From contig NC_068346.1 of assembly GCF_014633365.1 (NCBI RefSeq), positions 36,953,191-37,017,190 of the forward strand: 64,000 bases of DNA, read 5' to 3'. This document shows positions 1 to 13,048 of this stretch, one piece after another. The notes under the pieces were generated by a model that saw only the letters and a program-made list of their open reading frames with translations, did not search any database and had not been told where the DNA came from. Every line of letters starts with the position of its first letter. The stretch's first letter is position 1. This DNA is from Diospyros lotus. Lineage: Eukaryota > Streptophyta > Magnoliopsida > Ericales > Ebenaceae. Made by a program: the position numbers and the translations under genes.

Positions 1-3000
1 GACTGGAGTGGTCTGTCATCCATCAATCCATCCATATAAACATCTGGTTATGGTTAAGGGGCGCACACACACACATAATTTTATCCTCTTGTCAAGGATC
101 TATGAGCGGATCATCTTCCAGCTTTAGATTGCTATAAAAATAGATTACGTATTCAGTACATATGAATTTCAAGATGACGTTTGAAGATTCCTATTATGAA
201 TCAAACACAGAACAAATCAAGGAAAAGAAAGCAATTCTTAACTCAGGGCGGTCAAAAGAGAGAGAGCCAGAAAGTCTCATATGGATGAAAAATTAAAATA
301 ATCTAACTGATCAAAATGTTAAAAATGATGCTAGTTTTGACAAAATTTTCAGTTTTTTCTGTTTTCTTTTTTGTTTTTTGGTTTTTTTTACCAAATTTTT
401 TGGTTGGTTTGATTTTTTAATTTTTATTTTTGCTTTTTTCAGTTTTTCAATTTATTTGGTTTGAGTATTTGTTCGTTTAGTTTAATTTGATTTTTGAAAA
501 AAGTTTGATTTATTTAATTTGAGTAATTTTCAAATCAAATACATAAAAATATATAAAAATTTAAAATTCATGTAACCTTATGTCATGTAATAGAATAAAG
601 GTTTGATATGTCGCTGTTATTGAGTAATTTTCAAATCAAGTGAATGTTGATTTCTAAGCGCACCCTATCATGACTATACATGTTCGGATGAGTAAAAAGA
701 AAGGCCTAAATGTCAATAAGTTGCTGTATTTTGGTTTTGAAATTAAATTAATTATTATATTTAAAAAAAAACTATAAGTTAATATAATTTCAGACCTGGG
801 GTAACATGTAAAAAAGTGTCAAATATTTCATTGTAATTTTAAATTTAGAGTTGTGTTAATCATTATGGTTGTGTCTTTTTTGTTTTTTAGATTATGCGTC
901 ATCACTCGTATCTCTCACTGAACTCACCCCTGGATCATCACGAATGAGGTAAATCAAGAGATATGTCTAAGTGGTCAGGGTTTGAAACTGCGTCCACTAA
1001 CACTTACCAAGAATCACCCCAGAAGAAATTATTTCTTCTAAAAATCGATCCCACACTAACAGTCTTTAGCATAACTGTATCTTTGCAACCCCTCTTGGCT
1101 GTGTCTGGGGCTGTTGGTGTCTTTTTAATCACATTCACTGGTGTTCTAATTCATCAAACAATTCTAATTCTATTTGCAATTAAAATAATTTCATACAGTT
1201 GGAAGTATGGTGTATTCAGTTACAATTTGTGTCTTTATAAAACAGTGGCCAATTTGACTCCAATCCTTAAAAGACAATGACTTATTTAGGTTGTGTTATC
1301 TTTTCGTTTTAATTTAAAATTTTTAATTTTAATTTTAAGTTTTGAATTAATTTTTTATTTTTTATTTAAAAAAATTATTTTTAAAAAACTGGAAACATGT
1401 TCTATTTGTTATTTTGAAAAATTGTTTCTCAAAACAATAATTCAGAAAATATTTTTTTTAAAATTTTAAGAATAATTTTTTAATGATATTTTATTCAATA
1501 AATTTGATTATTTAATAAATTAGAAATATTTAATATTAATATATTATTAAAAAAATATATACATTTTAAAATTAATGAATTTTATAATATTTTTTTCATT
1601 ACAATAATAAAATATGAATAAATAAATAAATGTGTTTTGAGTTTAGACTTTATTTTGAATGAAAACCACTCAAAACAATTTTTTGTTATTTTGAGTTTTT
1701 CTTACAATTTTTTTGTTTTGTTTTTAAAAACAGTAAAAAGAATACATTTTCATTATTTTAGAAAATTAAAAACTAAAAATGACTTAAAAATAATAAAGAG
1801 AACATAATTTTAATTTTTTTTTTAAATATAATACTTAACTTGACTTCAATATTAAAGTACAATAATTCTCTGGTACCCATTGTTAACAAGAATCTTTTGT
1901 AGACTCATCTTCAAGCTTATTCTCAACTAAGTTAAGTAATTGCAGTTTATAGCATTGCAGTTTACTTGTTATAGATTATTTTTCAATTGGCCTTTACTTA
2001 AGCCTAGTTTACTTGTTAATCATGCATGTTGCCATCTATGGCATGCAAGAGTGATCCCATTAACATTTTCTTTTTAAATTCTACAAAATCTCAGCTCTAT
2101 CTATATTGATTGACAGTAGTTATTTTATACTTTAATTATTGTCGTTGTTAAGATATGACATTTAATTTCTTTGTGTGAGAGAATGTTTTGATCACAACAA
2201 GAAAGTGTCTCAGGTGCAGGTTTATAAGTGACTTGCCAAGAAGAAACTAGTTAGAGATGCGAGTGAGATCACTTGTAGACTTACGATGTTTGAATCAGTT
2301 TTGTTCTCAAAGTGAAAGTAGTCTCAGTAGAGTTGAGAGCGTACCTTTTGCTAGAAGACTAGTCTCTTATTTATAAGAGAAATGACACTGGCAAGTAAAA
2401 AGAAAGGTACAATCTTTGGCAAATATTTTGGGCTATTTTTCAAATTTGTAGGCAAGCATGTCGGAGGTAAAATTGACTCGTGAGAACCTTTCAAATAGTA
2501 GTTGTTGAGTGACTCACGAATTTTTGAGAGTCTCTTGAATGCATCGAGAGAGCCTCTCGATTGAGGCCACTCAATTTGGGCTTTAGTTACTCGTGTTGAG
2601 GTCATTCAATTTTTCACAAGTCTCTCACAAGCAAATTTCTTATGAGTCTCCTGCTTCAATCTCTTGCAAACCTCTCACTTAGGTCTCTCAATCACTCAGA
2701 GTAGTGTCCCTCAGTCTCAGTCATCCCATGACTTCAAGATTTTGTAACTTGTTTACGTGAATTTCTTCTTTCGATAGGCTTTTGGGCTTTTTTTACTGGA
2801 CTTAGGTCTATTCGTAGGCATGAACTCACTTTCTAAGATTTAACAATTATAATTTTATTAATTTTTTATTTTTAAATTTAAAATAATTTCACGATGAATG
2901 TGTAATTAAAATTCATATGACATAGGGAGAGACCCTTTTACAAAATTTGAACTCAAAACCTTTCAAACACGTCAATAGACCATTGTCACTTCACCTAGAT

Positions 3001-5090
3001 GGTTATTAGCCTACAATTGGCTAATAATGCAAAGTGGGAAACACCTTGGAGACTCTGGCAGTATGCATCATTATGGAAGCATTTGATTCAGCTGCCATTT
3101 TTCTTTTCTTGGCAAGATGGGTAGATCAAAGAGATGAAGGGATTTTTCTTACATTTTTGGGTTAGACATTATAGTTTGTAATTGTGGGATATATGAGGAA
3201 TCAAGCCATATCTCCATTAGATGTCAGTGACGATATTATTTGTTCTTTTACTCTTTAAACCATAAATAACGATGGAGATAACGCAAATTTCAATGAGAGA
3301 CATCATCAATGGTTAAAAGATTCGAAAGCTAGACTCCAAATCACTAAACTACAACTTCGATGGTTCAATTGGCTTGACTTATTATATTTTGAAGAATTTT
3401 TTCCCAAGCAATCACCTCACCACCACCATATTAGTCGACTACCATAAGCCATTAATTTTTTTATTTGGGTGATAGTATTTTACTTTCAAACCCTAAATAG
3501 GTTTTTGCCATCGACAAAGGTTATTGATCATGTTGGAAGATGCATCATCAATCCCTAGATTGCTAGAGAACCCTATGCCTATTAGAGTAGTTGGATCTAT
3601 TTGTCGGACTTGCGAAACAAAGGGTTAAGGTTGTCTGAAGGTGCCTTCAAAAAGGTTTTTTGATGCTCGAGTCAATCTTGATAGAGGGCAAAAAATGAAA
3701 CAACCATGAATGGAGATACGAAGTCGTCGATGTGAAAAAAAAATAAGAATAAGATACAAAGTTGTCAATAATTTAGAAAGTGACTTTAGATATTTATAGG
3801 CTCCATATCATAAGTTAGAGTTTCAGACTTAGACCCGGACTAAGTTCTAACTTTAATTTTGGGTCTCTCCCAATTAGCCTAATATGGCCTACAATCTTCC
3901 AACAATGAATACAACAGCATCAATTATATATATATATATACATATATGGCCAAAAAATTAAAAAATTATAATAAAAAGTAATAAAGAAACGTAAAATATC
4001 ATGTTCCTCTAATTTTGGCAAAAAAAGAGAATGATACTATTTAAGGAACGACAATATAAAAGTGAAACAATTTTGGTGGGAAGGGATCAAAGTAAACTTT
4101 CCTTAAATGGCAAAGAGATGAGAAATCTTGAGGGGCCTCAACTATAAATTATTTTTGTGAAAAAAGTTCAAATTTTTGGTAACTTTGATGGAATGTGGCG
4201 ACAGCCTGCTTGCCCCAACTTGGCCGGTGAGCCGGACATAAAAAATTAATGGGTTATTTCAAAATATTTATATTATCGAAATGTTATTTGAGCACTTAAG
4301 TTCGATATTTGTGTTGATATTTTGTATTAGTGTTATATATTTTATTATATTATATCAATATAAATATACAAGATATCAATGCAAAATGTCAAATTTAGGG
4401 TTGCTTAATATCCTTGTACAACAACTCGCTTATTTTTTGAACAAATAAATAAATTTTCAAAATGAAGCAATTAAATAGAAATGTATCATAATACAAAGTC
4501 ACATATCAATAAATTTGCAAGAATTTGAAAAACAACACTCATGATATACGACTAATCCTCGACACTGGGGGTCATCGCCGATAACAAACTTTTCTATCCC
4601 ACTTTCTCAACACCCTCATTGTAGGGTGTTTGAACTCCTGCCTAATCCATTCCCTTAGAATGCTTATCGTATTAATACCTTTAGCTCATTGTGCCATCTC
4701 CTATGCAACCATTCAATGCAACTTTGCATACTTGTCGATGCCTATGCTCTTAGGTCCCTCAATGCACGTCTCTACATTGCCACCGAGAACTTGACTCTGT
4801 TACAACTTGTCACGGGGGTGACGAAAGGCCCCCCCATAGTACGTGACACTTGCATAAGGTAAATGTTCGTTTGATTATAATTTTTTACTTTTTTTTAAAA
4901 AAAAAAAGAAATATTAAAGAGGATTTGGTGTTACCTCTAGTTTAAGAAAAAATCTTAAAGAGGATTTCTTATTTACAATCCTACTTTTAAATTAAATATG
5001 AATAGGTCAAAATGGTAATTGTGCATTACCCAAAATTACATTCCTTTTTATTATCGGAATTTAAAAAATATTTTTAAAGACAGTTCACAA
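1..5090. other. AT-rich intergenic DNA with decayed repeats
   Basis: No gene is supported here. The stretch is AT-rich with long T and A runs, for example around 340-560 and 1320-1860. Short open frames near 963-1280 and 2351-2605 have no recognisable domain and no codon signal. A (TA)n run lies at about 3928-3942. Segments around 3500-3950 and 4540-4850 have the more balanced composition of old retrotransposon sequence, but no reading frame survives in them. Confidence 0.6.
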
Positions 5091-5222
5091 GCTTAAGGTA
5101 TCATCATGCAAACAGTGGCTTAGAGAGTTTGAAGAATGAACGAAAGTGACAGCAACATGAAGCAAGCAAAGAAGATCCATTGTGCCAACGCAGCCAGTGG
5201 CTGGCCACGCCACCGACTTCTC

Positions 5223-5228
5223 TATAAA
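5223..5228 (+). promoter_or_regulatory. TATA box of the GH3 xylosidase gene
   Basis: TATAAA lies about 75 bases upstream of the ATG at 5302. That spacing suits a plant core promoter with a short leader. Confidence 0.55.
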
Positions 5229-5301
5229 TGCGAATCTGAACGAGGCGGCTGCTGCTCACAGTGTTCCACGGCCATATTCGGTGATCCGGAGTTGATTGGG
5301 A

Positions 5302-8300
5302 ATGGCTAAGCATCATCCTGAATTCTCCGTTTCCAATCGCGTCCACGCTTTGATGCTCGTCTTGGCCCATCTCTGCTTCAGCCGATCGCTGGTTTCGGCC
5401 CGGCCGAGGCCTATTTTCGCCTGCAACGCGGCGGCGAATCCCGAGTTGGCGAGTTTGGCGTTCTGTGATCCGGCAGCGGGGACTGCGGCGAGGGTGGCGG
5501 ACTTGTTGGGGAGGCTGACATTGGCGGAGAAAATTGAGTTCTTGGTGAACAGTGGCGGCGGCGTGGCTAGGCTCGGGATTCCCAGGTATGAGTGGTGGTC
5601 CGAGGCTTTACATGGTGTTGCGTGGCACTATGGCCTTGGGACCACCTTCTCCCGCGTAGTCCCGGGGGCTACTAGCTTTCCTCAGGTTATTCTTACTGCA
5701 GCTTCGTTCAATGTCTCTCTGTTTGAAGCCATTGGAAAGGTATTTCTTTCTCTTCGCTGTGGAATTTAATCTAAAGTTTGATTCTGGGTTGGATTGACAT
5801 CTTCGTTTTGTGATAAAATTTGGGTTCTCTCGGTGAAAAAACAGTAGAAAGTAGAAAGAGATGAGATCAGGGGAGTGCAACAGTGTTGTTCTTCACTTCT
5901 TCTTTTATCCGGTTGTTCATTGTCTGATTCAGAACAGAATCTGATGAATCAGATTAAATGCTCCTAATCTTGTCTTCTTACCAACAAATTGGCTAATAAT
6001 TAATGTCTCTTTACACGGTTCCAATTCTGTCATAGTTACAGCAAACTAGAGACTCTGAACATCTAATTCTAAGCCAGCCATTGTTGTGTGCCTAATCAGG
6101 TGGTTTCTACAGAAGCTAGAGCAATGTACAATGTTGGCCAGGCAGGATTGACATTCTGGTCCCCAAATGTGAACATATTCAGGGACCCGAGATGGGGAAG
6201 AGGCCAGGAAACTCCGGGAGAAGACCCGGTGCTCACGAGCAAATATGCATCGGCATTTGTTCGAGGTCTACAACAGAGGGAAGATGGTGACAGTGAGAGG
6301 CTTAAGGTGGCTGCTTGCTGTAAACACTCCACTGCCTATGATTTGGATAATTGGAAAGGGGTCACTCGATTCGATTTTGATGCTGTGGTAAAGCAGTTCT
6401 GTGACTAAACAAACCCCTCTCAGTGTTTTGTTTGAGTGTTACTAATGCATTTGTTGTGACCAGGTGACACAGCAAGATCTGGCTGATACGTTTCAACCTC
6501 CATTCAAGAGCTGTGTCTTGGAGGGCAATGTCGCCAGTGTCATGTGTAGCTACCAAAAACTCAATGGCATTCCCACCTGTGCTGATGCGGACCTCCTGAC
6601 AGGGGTGATTCGAGAGGAGTGGAAGCTCAATGGGTATGTTACATCTACTCAATTCATTAGCTCTGCTAAACCATAAGCTTTTTCGTCGACAAAATGTCTT
6701 GTATCTACAAAGATATTGGCTTTTGCAGGTACATAGTTTCTGATTGTGACTCAATATCTGTGTTCTTTAAGAGCCAACACTACACTAATACACCAGAGGA
6801 GGCTGCTGCCAAGGCTTTATTGGCAGGTGACCAGATTTCCAAACTTAAATTATTCACTTATAAGACGGGTAAGGCTGCATATAAAAACAACCCATCCCCG
6901 ACCTTCAGAGGGTGGGATTGGGACACCCTTTTTTAAAGTAAGCACGAGATGCATTGTAGTTTGACGAAATTTACTGTCTGGAAAGTTCTAGTATTCAGAC
7001 AAATTATCTACAAGGCTTCAATCAAAACTGTTGGCCTTTCTTCTGAGGAAATTCAAGTACACTTTTTTCGATTGTATACTAATTTAAGCCATGGTTCCAT
7101 AAATTTAGGGTTTGAACCCACTAAGATGCCTTATCAAGGATTAGCCTGCAGGGTTGATCATGTTACTCTGGTTCTTTCCAATTCATTACATGATGATGCA
7201 CTGACAGAAGAAGTTCAACAGGGCTGGACCTGAACTGTGGAGATTTCCTAAGGAACTACACAGAAGGAGCAATAAAAGCTGGTCTGGTGGACGAGCGGGT
7301 CATTGACAGGGCCATCTCAAACAATTTGGCAACATTGATGCGCCTAGGCTTCTTTGACGGTGACCCTAGGAGGCGGCTCTACGGGAAGCTCGGTCCCAAG
7401 GATGTGTGCACCCAGGAGAACCAGGAGTTGGCCCGTGAAGCAGCGAGGCAAGGCATTGTGCTGCTCAAGAACAGTGCCGGATCACTCCCCCTGTCACCCT
7501 CTGCAATCAAGTCGTTGGCTGTCATTGGACCCAATGCCAATGCCACCCTCGACATGATTGGAAACTATGAAGGTATAGGCATTATTTAGACTCTGTTTAG
7601 TGGCTTCCTGATTGGGTCGATTCAGTTACAATAAGCCTGGAAGTGTTGTGCAGGGATTCCATGCCAGTACACAACTCCTCTGCAAGGCCTAGCCGCCTTA
7701 GTTGCAGCCACCTATGCGCCTGGTTGTGCTAATGTGGAATGTCTGTCTGCCCAAGTAGAGGAAGCCAAGGGAATTGCAGCCTCGGCAGATGCCACTGTCC
7801 TGGTGATGGGTGCCAATCAGTTGATAGAACGAGAAGGTCTCGATAGGATCAATCTTACTCTTCCAGGACAACAGCAGTTTGTGGTAACAGAAGTTGCAAA
7901 TGCAGCCAAGGGACCTGTGATTCTTATTGTAATGTCTGGAGGGGGCATGGACTTGCAATTTGCGAAGGATCATGACAAGATAACAAGCATCTTGTGGGTT
8001 GGTTACCCTGGCCAAGCTGGTGGTGCTGCCATAGCAGACGTCATCTTTGGATCCTACAATCCAAGTAATTAAGCTTATATTTGGAAACTTACCAAATATG
8101 TTGATTCTGAGCAGTCTCTATTAATCACTATAACTTTCTTAATTCGCATTGTTAATGCAGGTGGAAGACTACCCATGTCGTGGTATCCACAGTCATACGC
8201 AGACACGGTCCCAATGACAGACATGAACATGAGGCCGGACCCTTCCAGGGGCTACCCGGGAAGAACCTATCGGTTCTACACGGGGCCAGTGGTTTATACA

Positions 8301-8732
8301 TTTGGGGATGGTCTAAGCTACACCAACTTCAACCATTACTTAGTTGAAGCACCTGAGCAACTCCGAATCCCCTTAGAAGATGGCCATGCTTGTCTCTCAT
8401 CCGAATGCAACTCCCTCGATGCTGTCGAGGAAAGCTGCCAGAACCTGGCTTTTGACATTCATCTGACAGTCGAAAACGGTGGCGAAATGAGTGGCGGCCA
8501 CACTGTTTTCTTGTTCTCTAGCCCCCCTCCCGTGCACAATTCACCCCAGAAGACATTGTTGGGCTTTGAGAAAGTGTTCTTGGCATCACAAACACAAGGT
8601 GTGGCGAGTTTCAGGGTGGATGTTTGCAAGGATTTGAGTGTGGTTGACGAGCTGGGGAGCAGGAAAATTGCCTTGGGAACGCATCTTCTTCACGTGGGTA
8701 GCTTGAAACACTCCCTCGACCTCAGGGTTTGA
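5302..8732 (+). CDS. BXL: Secreted GH3 beta-D-xylosidase / alpha-L-arabinofuranosidase (BXL family), 7 exons
   Basis: This enzyme removes xylose or arabinose from cell-wall xylan and arabinan in the apoplast. Exons I infer: 5302-5739, 6100-6387, 6464-6633, 6729-6826, 7222-7572, 7654-8064 and 8161-8732. All have GT..AG borders and phases join cleanly to 775 residues, the usual length for plant BXL proteins. The N-terminus is a hydrophobic signal peptide (about residues 1-37). The GH3 N-domain carries [25 protein letters not shown] and the nucleophile context GYIVSDCDS (Asp near 304). The C-domain has [11 protein letters not shown], which holds the likely acid/base Glu, followed by a fibronectin-III-like tail after [14 protein letters not shown]. 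The start is the ATG at 5302; an in-frame TTG at 5296 is ignored. Substrate preference between xylose and arabinose cannot be read from the sequence. Intron 4 (395 bp) is the longest after intron 1 (360 bp). Confidence 0.95.
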
Positions 8733-8756
8733 GACCTAAGTTGAGATACAAGATGA

Positions 8757-8762
8757 AATAAA
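8757..8762 (+). terminator. Likely poly(A) signal of the xylosidase gene
   Basis: AATAAA lies 25 bases after the TGA at 8730-8732, in the expected 3' UTR position. Confidence 0.45.
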
Positions 8763-8934
8763 CAGAATCCACTCTGTAGCCTATTTCTCACGGACAGTTA
8801 TGATCAGAGAATCCTAGTCTTGCATCTAAAACAACTTCATGTTATCCCATTTTAGCATTTGATGTGTCACAGGCAACGCGCCCATCAAAGGACCCAAAAA
8901 AAAAATAAAAAAAATCCAAAAACAATTTTTTTGG

Positions 8935-9298
8935 TAAAAAAGAAAATTGGAATTATTGGATTTCAGGGGGGGTAAATGGTCTCTCGAAGATTGAAAATAC
9001 ACGTATCTCGTGTATCTCGGAGACCGTCTAAGTAGCCATTTTTGAGAGACTTTCACAATCTCTTGGAGATTGTAACAAATTTCGAGAGACTATAGGATCT
9101 TAGAACCTATCATGTAAATTTTTCCTTAATTGAGGGGTCTTGAAAAAAACGTAAACATGATAACTACGACATTTGAAAATCCCTTCGAGAGTTCTGCAAC
9201 AAGAATATACATTATCCACAAGAGTGTTAAATCTAGTAGATTTCGGAATGTAGGGAAAGGTCCTCTCAATGCTCTAACGCCCACACCGAATATGGACT

Positions 9299-9329
<31 letters not shown>

Positions 9330-9790
9330 ACATACCGCTTTAATGGAAGAACAACCCAACCCTTGGAACATACTATAACCTTCTCATTGATGTGAGCTCT
9401 TGGGGAAGATCAGCTTGCTATCCCTAGCGTAACTTTTATCCGTTAAGTGACGGCCCTTTCACTCGGCACTGTCGGATCACTAAGGCCGACTTTCATCCCT
9501 GCTCGATGGTTGGGTCTTGTAGTCAGGATAAAAATTGCCCATAAAAATTCTAATCCTAGTAGATTTCGAAAAACACCATACTTTTCTAAAAATAAATGAA
9601 TCCTCATTTTTAAAAAGGTACATCTTCAATACTTATTTCAATATGGTGTTTAAATTTTCAGTATTTGATTTAAGCATCGGAGTGTTTGTGCAGGAATTGT
9701 CCCGTGCTCTCTAATCATTCTCTTTCTTATAAAGTTCAAGCAATTTGATGATGATGTTTTTACTTAATAAATTTATTGTTATGTTCAAGT
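8935..9790 (+). repeat. Interspersed repeat R1, copy 1 (interrupted by plastid DNA)
   Basis: Segments here match the sequence split across 29395-29753 and 31220-31390. Shared blocks include the stretch around 9105-9160 (compare 29545-29610) and the block from about 9665 to 9790 (compare 31262-31385) with its AAATAAATTTATT-like end. A weaker copy of the last block lies at 42056-42180. The layout resembles part of an old LTR, but no ends or coding region were identified, so the class is unknown. The insert of 23S rDNA at 9246-9551 is absent from copy 2. Confidence 0.55.
9251..9525 (-). pseudogene. Plastid 23S rRNA fragment in nuclear DNA (NUPT)
   Basis: Read on the minus strand this is the domain V/VI part of plastid 23S rRNA. 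Conserved blocks are visible at 9298-9332 (around CTCACGACGTTCTGAACCC), 9420-9450 and 9465-9520 (around GTCGGATCACTAAGGCCGAC). The plastid form is indicated by the GGAACATACTA block near 9365; mitochondrial 26S reads differently there. About 40 bases are missing near 9378, and many sites show C-to-T or G-to-A change, as expected for methylated, inactive nuclear copies. The fragment stops just short of the sarcin-ricin loop. Comparison with plastid sequence is from memory. Confidence 0.85.
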
Positions 9791-12696
9791 GACAACATCA
9801 TTAAATCTTGACTAACTTAAGCATGACAAATGCTAGCCTAAATTTCTTTCGGGCAGTGGTGGAATCAGGATCTTGGGTTAGGAGGCAGAAGAATTCCCTT
9901 CCTCAACTTCTAAAATTGACCTTGCCCTCTTGATGTTATACATATAAATTATTATATTCTCTAACACTTGCTCCTTGAAATAAAAAATATGGGAGGCAAT
10001 TGAGGAAGGGGGGAAATTGCTCATCTTCAAACATATGTAGTTTCACCCCTGATTCAGAATACGATACTTAAACTTGATATTTTTAGCTAACGAACCATCT
10101 TGATGCTCTCTAATATATATATTGAGTATGCCAACTCAACCACACTAAAACAAAGACTTCATATGATATAAGTATAAAATTTTTATTAGTTTTTTATTTT
10201 TAAAGAAAGGCATAAGGTCTACTCATCAAGATGAATTACTGACTAAATAGATGATAAGGTTTTAATTTTTCACTTCATGTTCTCTAGAAATTTTGGTATG
10301 ATAAAAGTTGACAAAGGAAGAGGCCATCTCTATTATGTTTTTCCCCAAAATATCACATCTTCACGAATTAAATTATTTTCTTGAATTTTGATTTTTGTCC
10401 CCTTCTTGGACCACCATAACCATTTAATTTTTCCTTATTCGATGTCGATAGAATCTTCTCGAAATAATATCTTTGACAAAAATCTATCTCATAAAACATG
10501 TCCATGCCAAAAAATCATTATCATTCATTTGAAAACATTTTTGGTATACAATTTAAATTTTTTGTTATTACTTAAACACAATAACTAAAATTTATATCGC
10601 GAGAGGAACTCTAGGAGTCGGTAGAACTTGGCAGGGGAACAAGACTTGTATGGAAGAAAGTTATTAGGGAGTACTGAAGTTAGCCCTAGAGAAGACTTGC
10701 AAGGCAGAAAACATGTCAAAAGGTACGTGATGACTTCTCTCGCATGGGTTCTCCGATACTTAAATTAAAAGAGATCGTACCTGAAGAAGTTTGGACATAA
10801 ATGAAATTATGCAAAAATGTGTGGTAGGAAGCAGTAAAAAGGCATCCAAGAGAAAAATACTTCTTCGAGAGAGCTTTTATTGTTAGTGTTCCTGAAATTT
10901 GAGAATCGAAAAGAAGAAAAAGAAACCTGAGCCCCCCAATATGAGTGGTTAAGGGCTATTTATACTTGTTAGTCCCCCCCCCCCCCCCTACCCAATGTAA
11001 GGTTATCTTTTCTTAGTCATGCCTTTCACATCTTTTCTTGAGTCATGCCTTTCACGAGAGAACTCCTTCATGGAGAACCAGTTACAACAATTTTGAAATG
11101 GGTATTTTGATTCGATAATTCTTAAGAATGACAATTAGGTTAAGTGGCGTGTGGCCCATATTCATTAAAATTTCCAAATGATGTCACATTAAGGCCATTG
11201 AGCAACACATTATGCTACTAGGATACCCACCACCCAAATAATTAAACTACGTCACCCTAAACAAGGCTAGCCCACATTGATTGGGCATGTGACAAGGAAA
11301 TCAAAAGGTTTGAGGTTTTGTTTTCTTCTTATATTATTGTTCTTTTCTAAGCATAGAATAGATATATATATATATATACACACACTGTAATTGGCATGAA
11401 ATTAATGAAGAAAACAAAAGGGCAAGTCATGTTCAAGCCAACGTCACTCCAAAATATTGTTAAATCAATTGGGTTTTTGAATAATCAAGGTGCAGGGTGT
11501 GTGGCATAGAAATAGAAAGATCCCACCTAAGTAAGACTTCTCATTAATTAGGAATTAATTAAGTTTATCTTATAATTAAGAGTGTAGAAAGTGAATCAAG
11601 CCCTTGTTGGGTCTGCACCCCTTTGAATATTCTGCCATTTGGAATCGCCTAATTAAAAAAATATTATCTTTATGGCTTTTGGTTAATGCAATTGGGAAAT
11701 TGGGTGTGAAGCAACCAATGTTGGGATGGAGTAAATTACTAAATCACCCTCGGCTTCCACTTTACCTTTTAATATATGAAGAGAAAAAATATGTAAAAAA
11801 TTTAACACTCATTATATTTTAAATTTTTTGCCGTTGAAATACAATAATAAGTTTATAGTTATGAGAAAGTATTCATCTTGAGACAGTTTTCGAAAAACCT
11901 ACAAAATAGAAAATAGTCAAGGACGTAGGTATCTCTTGTGAGAAATTTTTTATGTTTAAGTTAGTTTTAGTCAAAAACTAAAGAAATCTTCAAGTAATTT
12001 ATATAAAAATTATTGCGTATCTCAATTACATAGATAATTTTTTTTTTATTAATGCATCATCGCGAGCCTCCCTTCTATTCGGCCCCACGATTTCAGTAGG
12101 AGAGATAAATCAGATAACCCATCAGGCAGGTTTCGACTCCTAGCACAACTACAAATATGAGGACGACAAGTAAAGATGACTTCTTATTTATAAAGATTAA
12201 TATTGATAGATCTATGTCTTTCAAAATTGTTTACTTCTAATCTCTAAATAAAAAATTTAAAAATAATTTAACACATTTTTAAAGAACCATAATTCAAAGA
12301 GTCGTATGGAGATTGTATATCTGAAACCTAAAGAAACTTTTGAAAAGATTTCTTGTGAAGGTTTCTTAGGAGCACTCGAAAGAGGCCCACAAGAGGGAAT
12401 CCCGAGAACACTAAGAGGGACCATTTTTTAGTGGGTAAATGGAAGCTTTTTTTTCTCTTGTTTTTTGAATTTATTAAGTCTTGGAGATGACGGACGGTGG
12501 CCAAACTTTTGGTTGCTCCGAAGGGACCATTTCATAGATGACATCATTGAAACTGACGAAATTCACTCGAACTTGAAGTGATAACAAATAGTTTGCGCCC
12601 ACCAAATTTATATTTATTTAATATCATACTTGGAAGTTCCACCCGCCCACAATAGCACTTATTTTATGGGAAACTCTATTTGTTAGAGTAAAAGTT
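9791..12696. other. Intergenic DNA, no gene seen
   Basis: No convincing reading frame was found. A run of 15 C residues lies at 10974-10988. The block 10590-10990 reads, on the minus strand, like a decayed LTR. A TA/CA run lies near 11361-11386. Confidence 0.5.
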
Positions 12697-13040
12697 TGGG
12701 TTAATTATATTAATAATTATTAATTTTATATTTTGTTATTATTTAGTTATTAAAATTTAAAATATTATTTATTAGTCATTGATTAAAATATTATCTGTTA
12801 GTTACTAATATTTCAAAACTGTTTCTCATCCGTCACTCGTGAACTTAAAGTTCAGCGACTAACGAGTGATGAGTAAGAAATAATTTTAAAATATTAATGA
12901 CTAACGGGTAACATTTTAAAATCTAATAACTTAACAGTAACAGTTTTGAAATATTAGTGATTAACATGTAACATTTTAAAGTTTAATGATCAAACAATAA
13001 CATAATGCAAAGTTAAATGATTATTGGTGTAATTAACCCC
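12697..13040. mobile_element. 344-bp MITE with 8-bp target duplication (hAT type)
   Basis: The ends are inverted: TGGGTTAATTA at the left, and the complement of the right end reads GGGGTTAATTA. The match continues inward imperfectly for over 100 bases, so the whole element can fold on itself. The same 8-mer, TAAAAGTT, flanks it at 12689-12696 and 13041-13048. It has no coding capacity. Internally, variants of a block around TTAGTCATTAATATTT occur several times in both orientations. An 8-bp duplication fits the hAT superfamily; the assignment is inference. Confidence 0.85.
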
Positions 13041-13048
13041 TAAAAGTT

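Noticed and set aside
963..1280. 105-codon frame with a hydrophobic stretch
   Set aside because: No recognisable family, AT-rich codon use like its non-coding flanks, and no splice or promoter context.
5104..5370. Antisense 88-codon frame over the xylosidase promoter and exon 1
   Set aside because: It overlaps the TATA box and signal peptide of the real gene and has no domain.
9251..9525. A functional 23S rRNA gene
   Set aside because: Only part of domains V/VI is present, about 40 bases are deleted, many conserved sites are changed, and no other rRNA or plastid gene is adjacent.
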